Origin: a virus
DNA: 20,490 nucleotides
Strand: one strand, 5' to 3'
IMG/VR virus record: IMGVR_UViG_3300029985_000182
Location: 1 to 20,490 of that record
Made by a program: the position numbers and the translations under genes. The notes beneath the pieces were generated by a model. The model had not been told where the DNA came from. It was given only the letters and a program-made list of their open reading frames with translations, and searched no databases. Below, piece after piece: positions 6,248 to 12,687 of the stretch; positions within the stretch are counted from its first letter, which is position 1, and each line of letters opens with the position of its first letter.

Positions 6248-7792
6248 TTATCTTGTATAAGCGCTTTGTTTTAATCGGTTCACCTTGTTTTGTTGGCCGG
6301 TTATTGTTTTCGCCATTTGAGTATAATCTATGGCATTAACCTGTGATGATATAATTGTTTTGTCTATCAGTGCTATTCTTATTGCATCGGCTGCGGTGTC
6401 TGCAATATCATCCCATCGGTGGGTTTCATTTGCGGTTATCTTACTCATATGGTCAAGACAAAGTTTAACGTGCTTACCGTATAAAGGAAATGAGACGCGC
6501 CTCTCGGCAAGATAAGGTTGAATTTCAAGAAAGCGCTTAGTTTTATTTCCCTGTTCACGAGTTCTTGGAATATCCATAAGTTTAATAGTTCTAATTTCAT
6601 CTAATAAGCTTAATAAGGTTCCTCCTGTTGATTTTTTTTCAATGGCAACCATTTGTGGTGGCTTGATATATCGCATACACTGCTGCCAAAAGTCTAAAAA
6701 TACAGGTTTTAATTCTTTTGGTTCAATACGACATTCAAGCGTATCTATCCAGTGAAGTCCATATTGAGCCGTTTTAATTCCATAAGATTCAATTTCATAG
6801 ATGCCCCAAAAACTGAATACTGTCGCATCATTATAGCTTTTCGCGGTTTCTGCGGTATCAACTGTAATGAAGCTGTATAAAATTCTGGGTTCATCTTCCA
6901 GCATTACAAACCATTCTGGCTTAAATAACGCACCACCTGCTGGAATTGGTTCTTGCTGATACTGAGAGGAGAAGACATAAGGGTCACGCTCTTGTTTTAT
7001 CTGTAAGGAAGACAGTGTATTAACCTCTGGATAAAGTGCATTTCCTGCCTCATCAATACTTTTTAGAATTACGGTTGTCCATTTGTAACCATCTTTGCCA
7101 GCAAGTAAGTAAGCTGCTAAGTCATCTTCATGGAGTCGTTGTCCGATAAATATATACGGAACGTTTATTCCACGTGGTCGTTGTTGGATAGTCTCTCTAT
7201 AGTTATCGATAACACTCTGTCGAATTGTATCAGAATGTACTTCATCTGGCTTATGTGCGTCATCGATAATGACAGCACCTGAGAATCGGCTAAGTCCTGG
7301 TAGACCAGCGTCTTGTCCAGTAATCGCGCCTCCGCTACCAAATGCAGCAACTGCTCCGCCAGCTGTCGTCTGAAAGTATTCTCTGGCTTTTGAGTCATGC
7401 CTAATCCTTACATCAAATAAATAAACATAGTGCGCTAATTGCATGATGCGCTTGATTGTTTCAGTATGCTTTGCTGCTAGAACCTTGGAATAAGAAATAT
7501 ATAAAAACCGTGAATCAGGCCATTTTGCCATTGTCCAGGCAACCCACATCGCAAGCAACGTTGACTTACCCGATCCAGGGCTTATATTAACCAGCAAACG
7601 ATGGTCTGGAATTTCTAGCCGAGCAGCTTCACTTAAAGACCGACAAATCGTAATATGATGCGATTCTCGACCAATAGGTTGAGATACGATAAATTCTCGT
7701 CCGGTGAGTAACGGATAAAAGTATTGCGTAAACTCTAGCAAACTTGACCGAAATTCAGAGGCTAACTCGTCCTTGTCGCCACTTAATATCAT
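6248..7792 (-). CDS. terL: Terminase large subunit (packaging ATPase-nuclease)
   Basis: TerL docks on the portal, pumps DNA into the prohead and cuts it. The ATPase half (residues about 1-240) shows a Walker A (SPGSGKST, 71-78), a Walker B (VIIDDAH, Asp177/Asp178) and a coupling segment (IFIGQRLHEDDL, 214-225). The RNase H-like nuclease half has an acidic residue after a beta strand (VDTAET, Asp312), a second in VAIEKKSTG (Glu385), and a C-terminal acidic cluster in DDIADTAADA (about 461-468), the expected metal-binding set. Its 514 residues are full length for the family. The gene is directly upstream of portal. The small subunit is not adjacent but about 4.4 kb upstream in the same direction. 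Confidence 0.93.
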   Translation of the reverse strand: MILSGDKDELASEFRSSLLEFTQYFYPLLTGREFIVSQPIGRESHHITICRSLSEAARLEIPDHRLLVNISPGSGKSTLLAMWVAWTMAKWPDSRFLYISYSKVLAAKHTETIKRIMQLAHYVYLFDVRIRHDSKAREYFQTTAGGAVAAFGSGGAITGQDAGLPGLSRFSGAVIIDDAHKPDEVHSDTIRQSVIDNYRETIQQRPRGINVPYIFIGQRLHEDDLAAYLLAGKDGYKWTTVILKSIDEAGNALYPEVNTLSSLQIKQERDPYVFSSQYQQEPIPAGGALFKPEWFVMLEDEPRILYSFITVDTAETAKSYNDATVFSFWGIYEIESYGIKTAQYGLHWIDTLECRIEPKELKPVFLDFWQQCMRYIKPPQMVAIEKKSTGGTLLSLLDEIRTIKLMDIPRTREQGNKTKRFLEIQPYLAERRVSFPLYGKHVKLCLDHMSKITANETHRWDDIADTAADAIRIALIDKTIISSQVNAIDYTQMAKTITGQQNKVNRLKQSAYTR

Positions 7793-7840
7793 AAGTCGAT
7801 GTTTTTCCTTATTCGTTTGTGGTCTTCAATTGATTGTCTT

Positions 7841-8224
7841 TCATAATTCTTCAATTTCCCTTATTAAAGAATAAGCATCTTTCTTGGATATGGTTTCTTT
7901 GGGCTTACACCCAAACATACACGGCAACCCTTCCGACACACCATACAAGCGGCATATGGCTGGTCTTATGTCATAAATACTACATTTACCATTTTTTAAG
8001 GCTCGACAAGGGGGAATTAACCCATTGACTTTTGCCTCTTCTAATGTATCAAATAAAGAATTATAAGGGCTTTTACCCAATCTGTCGCGCGCACGTCTGT
8101 TTTCAATCTTTGCAACTGGAATCACTGTACAACTTGGATGGCATAATCCTTTACATTCGATAGATGGAATTTCTTTGTAGAGTTCATCAAGCTTTCGATA
8201 TTTGCTTTTCATTATTGTGTTCAT
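7841..8224 (-). CDS. YkgJ-family cysteine cluster protein
   Basis: 127 residues with eight Cys (24, 28, 32, 73, 81, 91, 102, 106). The segment CSIYDIRPAICRLYG matches the YkgJ hallmark (Cys-x-Ile-Tyr-x-x-Arg-Pro-x-x-Cys-Arg), a family thought to bind a zinc or iron-sulphur centre; its function is not established. The start overlaps the 3' end of the DUF551 gene, so translation is probably coupled; a Met four codons later is an alternative. It lies two genes before portal, directly upstream of terL, so it is probably expressed with the packaging genes. Confidence 0.75.
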   Translation of the reverse strand: MNTIMKSKYRKLDELYKEIPSIECKGLCHPSCTVIPVAKIENRRARDRLGKSPYNSLFDTLEEAKVNGLIPPCRALKNGKCSIYDIRPAICRLYGVSEGLPCMFGCKPKETISKKDAYSLIREIEEL

Positions 8225-8564
8225 CCATTAAATAATTATTAGAAGTTTCTAATGAAATGGAAATAAGAGGATGTGCTTCATTTTCAGTAATTCCAGGCAA
8301 TATTTTTACGTCAATTTCAGGAAATTTTTGGTTTGGGAAGTCCGGCAATTCCATCCAGTGGGTTACTGGACAAATATCACTCCTTAGCCCAAAGGAATGA
8401 TAGGAAGATAGATATTGAAGATAGATATTCCAACCGGCATCACACATGTACCCCATAGAAACATTTCTTACATATGGTACGCCAAATGAGTCTGTCAAAA
8501 CCCAATGAAATAAGACTTTCTCTAATTTGTTTGGCAATCGCTCTATAACACTTATCCACTTCAT
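8187..8564 (-). CDS. DUF551 domain protein
   Basis: 125 residues with both DUF551 landmarks: MKWISVIERLPNKLEKVLFHW at the N-terminus (family usually MKWIxVxDRLPE with a following hydrophobic strand) and VTHWMELPDFP around residues 67-77 (family VTHWMPLPxPP). The domain is common in phages and has no known function. The C-terminal 45 residues extend beyond the domain. It is the first gene after the structured block at 8611-8805 and overlaps the YkgJ-like gene. Confidence 0.8.
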   Translation of the reverse strand: MKWISVIERLPNKLEKVLFHWVLTDSFGVPYVRNVSMGYMCDAGWNIYLQYLSSYHSFGLRSDICPVTHWMELPDFPNQKFPEIDVKILPGITENEAHPLISISLETSNNYLMDEHNNEKQISKA

Positions 8565-8610
8565 TTTCTAATTCTCTCGAATAATAGGATGTTAAAAATG
8601 TATAATCAAT

Positions 8611-8805
8611 CTACCTCGCTAATGTATCTGTACGTTCTCCGTTGGAGTGGCCAGAGTATCTTAGCGCCAAATCAGTGCGGGGCTTTCACCCGCTCCGATC
8701 CCTATTAGTGCCGATCCTTGCACGCTACGGAAGGCATTTAACCTTCTTGCTCATCTGGGTTAGGTAGCAAACCCTCTCAGTCATCACCTAGGTTGACCAA
8801 GTCTT
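8611..8805. ncRNA. Candidate structured noncoding RNA, strand unresolved
   Basis: The 321-base gap at 8565-8885 has no gene but contains a visibly GC-richer block with many hairpins. CTACCT (8611-8616) can pair with AGGTAG (8762-8767), closing the block. Inside are a long stem around GCGGG/CCCGC (near 8677-8694), a GTGC/GCAC hairpin, a GAAGG/CCTTC hairpin, a GGGTT/AACCC hairpin and CTCC/GGAG. Read on the minus strand, the GC-rich stem ends in a GAAA (GNRA) tetraloop, favouring minus-strand RNA. A perfect TATAAT at 8601-8606 would favour a plus-strand start near 8612, but its -35 is poor. No known RNA class was recognised. Confidence 0.5.
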
Positions 8806-8821
8806 TTCATTTTATCATTTT

Positions 8822-8850
8822 TTGCAATTATTTATAGAAAAAGATATCTT
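8822..8850 (+). promoter_or_regulatory. Probable promoter of the 208-residue orphan gene
   Basis: TTGCAA (8822-8827), a 17-base spacer and TATCTT (8845-8850) resemble a sigma70 promoter. It lies 35 bases before the ATG at 8886, so the plus-strand gene could be transcribed independently of the surrounding leftward operon. The match is moderate. Confidence 0.45.
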
Positions 8851-8885
8851 ATGCGGCTTTTCATTAAAATTAACAAAGGAATTTT

Positions 8886-9512
8886 ATGCCATATCATAAG
8901 ATTGAAGTCTGGCAGCACAATATTGAGAGAGCTAAGAAAGCTAAAACATGGCTGCCTTCTATCACTAAAGAGTGCAATACCCAAATAGCCAGGCTTGAAG
9001 AGGCAGGTGGTAAATTTAATTTACAAAAGGTGGAGAAAATAAGAAAAGCATTAGCTTATCTTACGCAAGCGATTGAGTTACAGCAGGCGTGGTGTGTGAC
9101 GGAGTTTGATATAATTTATCAAGAGCCAGATGGCCCTGATATTGGGAATGTCATCTATTATGATTTTAGTAATTTTGAAAAAGCAATGAAATGGGGCTAT
9201 ATTCAAGACCAATCTGACAAAGGAGAATGGGGAGAAAAGGAAACTCACGTTTCTTATAGCGTTGCGAACACTGGTATCTACGATCCTTTAGATTCTGATT
9301 ATGAAGCTCACTCTGTAACTTACCAAGAATGTATTAGACGGCCTAAACCCAATGTTGTTCATTGTTCATTGCAAGACGCACTTAATTTATCGCCTTCCAA
9401 TCTTTTTAACTTTGGATTGTTTGGTGGTAATGGCAGCTATGGCACGATGTGGGGTAAAACCAAGGAATTGGCTGAGGTAGAAAAGAACGCAAAAAGCGCT
9501 ATGTCTATTTAG
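8886..9512 (+). CDS. Orphan soluble protein, unknown function
   Basis: 208 residues: an N-terminal helical part rich in Lys, Glu and Gln (residues 1-70), then a mixed region with aromatic residues (VIYYDFSNFEKAMKWGYIQD) and a Gly/Phe-rich stretch near the end (FNFGLFGGNGSYGTMWGK). No signal peptide, membrane segment or catalytic motif is seen. AAAGGA precedes the ATG. The gene lies opposite the late operon in the terminase-spacer region and ends four bases inside the stop of the convergent membrane-protein gene. This looks like an added cargo (moron-like) gene; no family is recognised. Confidence 0.65.
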   Translation: MPYHKIEVWQHNIERAKKAKTWLPSITKECNTQIARLEEAGGKFNLQKVEKIRKALAYLTQAIELQQAWCVTEFDIIYQEPDGPDIGNVIYYDFSNFEKAMKWGYIQDQSDKGEWGEKETHVSYSVANTGIYDPLDSDYEAHSVTYQECIRRPKPNVVHCSLQDALNLSPSNLFNFGLFGGNGSYGTMWGKTKELAEVEKNAKSAMSI

Positions 9513-10498
9513 AAAACAGGGGCCAAAAGCTCCTGGTCAAAAACTTCCTCAATAGGTTCATAGTTATATTCTTTATCTCTTTTGTCTATCCTGATTTGGT
9601 GTTCTAAAAGTTGGGCTTTAACAAAGTCCAACCGTTTCTTCATACATTCATTGCATTGATGAAAAGGTGTACAACGAAGTCCTTTTATTTCCCAACTAGG
9701 TAAATAAACTTTTTCTACTTTTCGAGGTACACCGCTTTTAATTATATCACTATCTTTGTCACCATCGAAAAAGTCATTCTCCTTTCTTCTTCCATAAAAT
9801 TCAAATTTCCATTCAGTGAAATACAAATGCAATGGTTCTTCTGTGGTATTTGTACAACCTCCGTCCATTTTAAAAAAAGTTCTAAAATTATCAGGAAATG
9901 AAAATTTAAAATAATTAATATCGTTTTTTGCTTCAATGCAGAAGTCTTTTTTTAAATCTGCCATTGCATCTGGAATGTATATAGTGCACATTTTATAAAC
10001 TCCCGCCAGAAAGGGGAAAGCGGAGCTGATTAAGCGTGTAGTCATACAGGTTATTAAAATGAGAGTGTCAATTGGTAGTGACATAGTCGTATAAAGTAGG
10101 TGAGAAACAAATAAAAGTCCTTTCTTCACATCATTAAGAGCTTCATTTCCTTGTAGTGAAATTAAATGCCAACCAAAGCGCAATGTATAAATTGCAAAGA
10201 CTAATAAATCAACAAGTATACTTAAAAAGGGTGTAACAATCCGTACTGGCATTTGGCTTAACTGTAAACCAAACTCGTGAAGGTTAATATAAGGCGTTGT
10301 AAACTGTTTTAATCGCCACGCATGTTTAACATCTGGCGGCCCCATATCCCTAAATGTTACCCACTTACCTTCATTGTCATAACCACCTTTTTTTCCTTTA
10401 TAGATATTATTATAAAACAGGCGATATTTATTGTTTCGAAATGACGAATAAGAATAACCTGTTTCCTCTTCTATTTCTTTGAGAAATCCACCGGACAT
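9509..10498 (-). CDS. Multi-segment membrane protein, unknown function
   Basis: 329 residues with a hydrophilic, aromatic-rich N-terminus (1-82), three probable membrane segments (about 85-105, 126-150 and 155-175) and a 150-residue soluble C-terminal domain containing CTPFHQCNECMKKR, a possible metal knuckle. The extreme C-terminus is acidic (EPIEEVFDQE), recalling the E-block of Legionella Dot/Icm substrates, but a short acidic tail is weak evidence. It overlaps the upstream Cys-rich gene by 28 bases and its stop overlaps the convergent gene by three to four bases. It is far larger than its neighbours and not a known packaging protein, so it is probably cargo: superinfection exclusion, lysis-related or host-directed. 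Confidence 0.65.
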   Translation of the reverse strand: MSGGFLKEIEEETGYSYSSFRNNKYRLFYNNIYKGKKGGYDNEGKWVTFRDMGPPDVKHAWRLKQFTTPYINLHEFGLQLSQMPVRIVTPFLSILVDLLVFAIYTLRFGWHLISLQGNEALNDVKKGLLFVSHLLYTTMSLPIDTLILITCMTTRLISSAFPFLAGVYKMCTIYIPDAMADLKKDFCIEAKNDINYFKFSFPDNFRTFFKMDGGCTNTTEEPLHLYFTEWKFEFYGRRKENDFFDGDKDSDIIKSGVPRKVEKVYLPSWEIKGLRCTPFHQCNECMKKRLDFVKAQLLEHQIRIDKRDKEYNYEPIEEVFDQELLAPVF

Positions 10499-10656
10499 AT
10501 TATTGCCTTATCTTCACCACAAAAATAACCATAGCTTACATATTGTGCTTGCGAGTAGGTTAATTGTTCTCTTTGAGCATCAGTCATCCGTCTACCGCAA
10601 TCGTTTTTACATTGAGGGCTAGCGCAGAATGTTTTGTCTAGGTAGCTCACATCCAT
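10471..10656 (-). CDS. Small Cys-rich phage protein
   Basis: 61 residues with KTFCASPQCKNDCGRRMTDA and YGYFCGE, a pattern found in many phage small proteins (Cys-Ala-Ser-x-x-Cys-x-x-x-Cys-Gly-Arg ... Phe-Cys-Gly), probably binding one zinc. The start overlaps the end of the zinc-ribbon gene by ten bases and its end overlaps the membrane-protein start, so all three are probably coupled. Function unknown. Confidence 0.7.
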   Translation of the reverse strand: MDVSYLDKTFCASPQCKNDCGRRMTDAQREQLTYSQAQYVSYGYFCGEDKAIICPVDFSKK

Positions 10657-10901
10657 ACCTTGTAAATATGTGTTGTTAAATCATTGAGCATTTTTCCACA
10701 ATTATTGCAATGCGCAACCCATCCAGTATTAAATTGTTGCTGAGATTTAGGGTCACGCAATATCTTTTCTAATTCGCTTATTTCCTCTTTGGTTGTAGGG
10801 CTACAAAAGCATGTGGGGTTAAATGGTGCGTTCATCCTGCCGCAACGGGGACATTCCCAAGCGCTGGGTAGCATATTAAATTCTTTGGGTAAGTTGGTCA
10901 T
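10647..10901 (-). CDS. Small zinc-ribbon protein
   Basis: 84 residues with CPRCGRMNAPFNPTCFC near the N-terminus and CNNCGKM near residue 65, consistent with one or two zinc-binding knuckles. The start at 10901 follows AGGTGAAG; the internal MLPSAWECPRCG is a less likely start. Function unknown; it may bind nucleic acid or regulate a host protein. It is the second of four Cys-rich genes between the terminase subunits. Confidence 0.7.
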   Translation of the reverse strand: MTNLPKEFNMLPSAWECPRCGRMNAPFNPTCFCSPTTKEEISELEKILRDPKSQQQFNTGWVAHCNNCGKMLNDLTTHIYKVWM

Positions 10902-10966
10902 TCTTCTTCACCTGCCATAATTCGTTCATGGGCTTCCTGCCTAAATACTAAAAATCTACTAAAACA

Positions 10967-10987
10967 CACTAAATTGGTAGTTTAGTG
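10967..10987 (-). terminator. Weak hairpin, possible attenuator
   Basis: CACTAAA (10967-10973) and TTTAGTG (10981-10987) form a perfect seven-bp stem with a seven-base loop in the 100-base gap between two Cys-rich genes. On the minus strand it is followed by TGTTTTAG, a partial U run. It could reduce read-through leftward. The stem is AT-rich, so it is a weak call. Confidence 0.3.
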
Positions 10988-11001
10988 CTAGTACACTTTA
11001 A

Positions 11002-11259
11002 CTATTCGCATGGAATAGTGATCATCATTGCAAATTCTGGAGCATGCATATTACAAGTGCTGGCCAATCCTGTTGCCTTCGCTAACTCGCAATCAGGGCA
11101 TTTCTTGGTACATTTCGAGTACTGGGAGCGTGATTCATCACCGCAATCAGGACAACAAGGCCAAGCCCTAGTTGGATAATGATTATGAATATGAGACTTA
11201 ATATAATTCAAATCTTCTCTAATCATTTGTAACTGTAATTCAATTGGTAAATAAATCAT
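11002..11259 (-). CDS. Small multi-Cys protein, probable zinc binder
   Basis: 85 residues with an N-terminal helix (YLPIELQLQMIREDLNYIKS) and then a Cys cluster (PCCPDCGDESRSQYSKC, KCPDCELAK, STCNMH), giving nine or more Cys/His metal ligands, likely two zinc knuckles. GGTGA precedes the ATG. No known family was recognised; the arrangement resembles phage proteins of unknown function. Confidence 0.65.
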   Translation of the reverse strand: MIYLPIELQLQMIREDLNYIKSHIHNHYPTRAWPCCPDCGDESRSQYSKCTKKCPDCELAKATGLASTCNMHAPEFAMMITIPCE

Positions 11260-11289
11260 TGCTCACCATTCCGCGTACATCCTCTATAT

Positions 11290-11326
11290 GGTCTCACCGA
11301 TTCGCTACGCTGGCTCGGTGCTGGCC
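11290..11326. other. Strong intergenic hairpin
   Basis: In the 97-base gap at 11260-11356, CACCGA (11295-11300) pairs with TCGGTG (11315-11320). This is extended outward, across a small internal loop, by GGTC (11290-11293) with GGCC (11323-11326), the latter using one G-U pair in RNA. The loop is 14 bases. The block is GC-richer than the neighbouring genes. It could be a folded intergenic RNA of the late transcript or a DNA site. Confidence 0.5.
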
Positions 11327-11333
11327 TCTAGTG
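11320..11333. repeat. Left arm of a 14-bp inverted repeat bounding two genes
   Basis: GCTGGCCTCTAGTG here matches, at 12 of 14 positions, the reverse complement of the 14 bases at 11892-11905. Nine consecutive bases (CCTCTAGTG) are identical. The two arms point toward each other and enclose the genes at 11357-11569 and 11569-11754 plus the tandem repeat at 11826-11873. Confidence 0.45.
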
Positions 11334-11356
11334 ATTCCTTACCGCTAAGTAAGAAA

Positions 11357-11569
11357 CTATAACCCAAGTTCTGTTTTTAATATGTGTGTCAAAGTCTGCA
11401 TTAATCCAAATATATAGCCATTGCCTTCATCTCTTAACTTATCAGGGTCAATCAATGCGTTAGTATTCTTTTGAGTAATATCATGACAACAAACTAATAT
11501 CAAATGAATTGTATCGCCTTGTAATGTCGGCTGAAGTACATATGTAAACGCTTCAAAATCTTCTTCCAT
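11357..11569 (-). CDS. Small hypothetical protein
   Basis: 70 residues starting MEEDFEAFTYVLQPTLQGDT, with two hydrophobic strands (IHLILVCCHDI) and a C-terminal helix (GLMQTLTHILKTELGL). It is acidic overall. The start at 11569 makes a TAATG junction with the upstream Cys gene and has AAGGA upstream; an in-frame Met 11 codons earlier lies inside that gene. It is coupled to its neighbour. Family unknown. Confidence 0.65.
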   Translation of the reverse strand: MEEDFEAFTYVLQPTLQGDTIHLILVCCHDITQKNTNALIDPDKLRDEGNGYIFGLMQTLTHILKTELGL

Positions 11570-11754
11570 TATAAATGATCCTTCATTACTATTCGATAAC
11601 ATGGGTCACAGACCTCAATTGTCTCTTCACCATCATCATACCCTTCAATTGTCTTCTTACGTGCTTCATGCTCTACAATCTGTTGTTCAATTGGCGTTAC
11701 TCTATGATAATCTTTCTTGCAAACCGCACAGGTAAAACTATTCGGACATTTCAT
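11569..11754 (-). CDS. Small four-Cys zinc-finger-like protein
   Basis: 61 residues with CPNSFTCAVC near the start and CDPCYR near residue 50: two Cys pairs separated by a charged helix, a typical zinc-ribbon layout. GAGG lies six bases before the ATG. It forms a coupled pair with the gene at 11357-11569, and both are bounded by the 14-bp inverted repeat. Confidence 0.65.
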   Translation of the reverse strand: MKCPNSFTCAVCKKDYHRVTPIEQQIVEHEARKKTIEGYDDGEETIEVCDPCYRIVMKDHL

Positions 11755-11825
11755 TTAAACCTCAAAATAAAAGAGTGCGCGCATAACGATTGCTTAACTT
11801 TTTCTACCATGGGTAGATAAGATAA

Positions 11826-11873
11826 TACGGTAAATTACGGTAAATTACGGTAAATTACCCTTAAATTACCCTA
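11826..11873. repeat. Helically phased 10-bp tandem repeat
   Basis: TACGGTAAAT occurs three times in exact tandem (11826-11835, 11836-11845, 11846-11855). Two variants beginning TACCC follow (11856 and 11867), spaced 10 and 11 bases. Each GGTAAATTACC junction is also nearly palindromic. The one-turn spacing would put bound protein subunits on one DNA face. It lies in the 242-base gap 11755-11996 that otherwise holds only the hairpin block at 11889-11993. Candidate roles are a packaging (pac/TerS) site, a regulator site or an origin element. Confidence 0.6.
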
Positions 11874-11888
11874 ACAAAATGCCCATTC

Positions 11889-11993
11889 ACGCACTAGAGG
11901 GCTGCTAGCAATAAACGTGATGGAAGCACGCGCGCTAAGCTGGGAACCCCGTAAGGAACCCGAGTACTGTTTTACCGTCTTGGGTGATCAGCT
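11889..11993. other. Hairpin-rich intergenic block
   Basis: Within this GC-richer block, CACG/CGTG (11889-11892 with 11916-11919) and CGTG/CACG (11916-11919 with 11927-11930) are alternative stems. AGCTG/CAGCT (near 11938-11942 and 11989-11993) encloses a second domain with a seven-bp stem ACCCGAG/CTTGGGT (11958-11964 with 11979-11985, one G-U). GGAACCC occurs twice, five bases apart. It also carries the right arm of the 14-bp inverted repeat (11892-11905). No gene is seen here. Confidence 0.45.
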
Positions 11994-11996
11994 AAA

Positions 11997-12203
11997 CTAA
12001 CTACAAGCTTGTTCAATAACTCTATCAAGCAAATATTTTGCTTTTACCTTATCGGAAACAGCTGATTGTACTGTTGCAATATAAATAGAAGTCATGGCAG
12101 CTAATATTTCAGCGTTTGAAAATTGATTCCCTTTATCGGAATATTTATTAATGATATCGGCGATTTCCTTTTGGAAACCTTCTGTATCAAATTTATTACT
12201 CAT
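11997..12203 (-). CDS. Small helical hypothetical protein after terS
   Basis: 68 residues, mostly helical (TEGFQKEIADIINKYSDKGN, then a long Ala/Ile helix), ending QACS. AAGGAG for this gene lies inside the last codons of terS, so the two are probably translated in tandem. Family not recognised. Confidence 0.6.
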   Translation of the reverse strand: MSNKFDTEGFQKEIADIINKYSDKGNQFSNAEILAAMTSIYIATVQSAVSDKVKAKYLLDRVIEQACS

Positions 12204-12208
12204 AAAGT

Positions 12209-12679
12209 TTAAAACTCCTTTTTGTTTTTTTCATCTAATTCGTGTTTACGTTTAACAATATCAGCATGAATCTCTGTATTGCTGTTTTCGTTGTTCCTGC
12301 TTTCTTTGTAAAACTTAGGAGCTAAAACGCCAGCACTCCAGCGCAATGCGTCCATTTGAAGTTTTGCCCGCCCTAACATTCCATTGTCAATTCGCTCATG
12401 CCCATCTTTATCTTCATAAGTTGGCACATCATTAGCCACTTCAAGTACTTCATCGGCCAATAAATGAGCTTGTTGTTCTTTTGCTCGCATGTAACTGTCG
12501 AAGAACTCGCGGTGTACTTGAAGCCAGTTGTAAATAGTTTGCCTGTCTGGCAATTCTGGAAACATACGAATCAAGGTAGGTAATCCATGAGGATGAGTTG
12601 ATATCAAATCACAAATTCTTTTTGCCAGCTCCTGGGTATATTTGGTTGGCTGCCCACCTTTATTTTTTTTTGTAGTCAT
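12209..12679 (-). CDS. terS: Terminase small subunit (Sf6-like)
   Basis: TerS recognises the phage packaging site and loads TerL. The 156 residues match the Sf6-like pattern. A basic start with GGQPTKYTQELAKRICDLIS leads a winged-helix-like N-terminal domain whose recognition part is LPDRQTIYNWLQVHREFFDS. A central oligomerisation helix follows (MRAKEQQAHLLADEVLEVAN). The segment AKLQMDALRWSAGVLAPKFY is strongly conserved in this family. I chose the ATG at 12679, with GAGG six bases upstream, over a TTG four codons earlier. The large subunit is about 4.4 kb downstream rather than adjacent. Confidence 0.88.
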   Translation of the reverse strand: MTTKKNKGGQPTKYTQELAKRICDLISTHPHGLPTLIRMFPELPDRQTIYNWLQVHREFFDSYMRAKEQQAHLLADEVLEVANDVPTYEDKDGHERIDNGMLGRAKLQMDALRWSAGVLAPKFYKESRNNENSNTEIHADIVKRKHELDEKNKKEF

Positions 12680-12687
12680 CCTTGACC

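Noticed and set aside
8611-8805. Group I intron, TPP riboswitch or tRNA
   Set aside because: There are fragmentary look-alikes (a CTGAGA-type word, an AAGATA-type word), but the P7/S/R elements, the full TPP core and a T-arm/cloverleaf are all missing.
11826-11873. CRISPR array
   Set aside because: The units are 10 bases in direct tandem with no unique spacers, and no cas gene is present.
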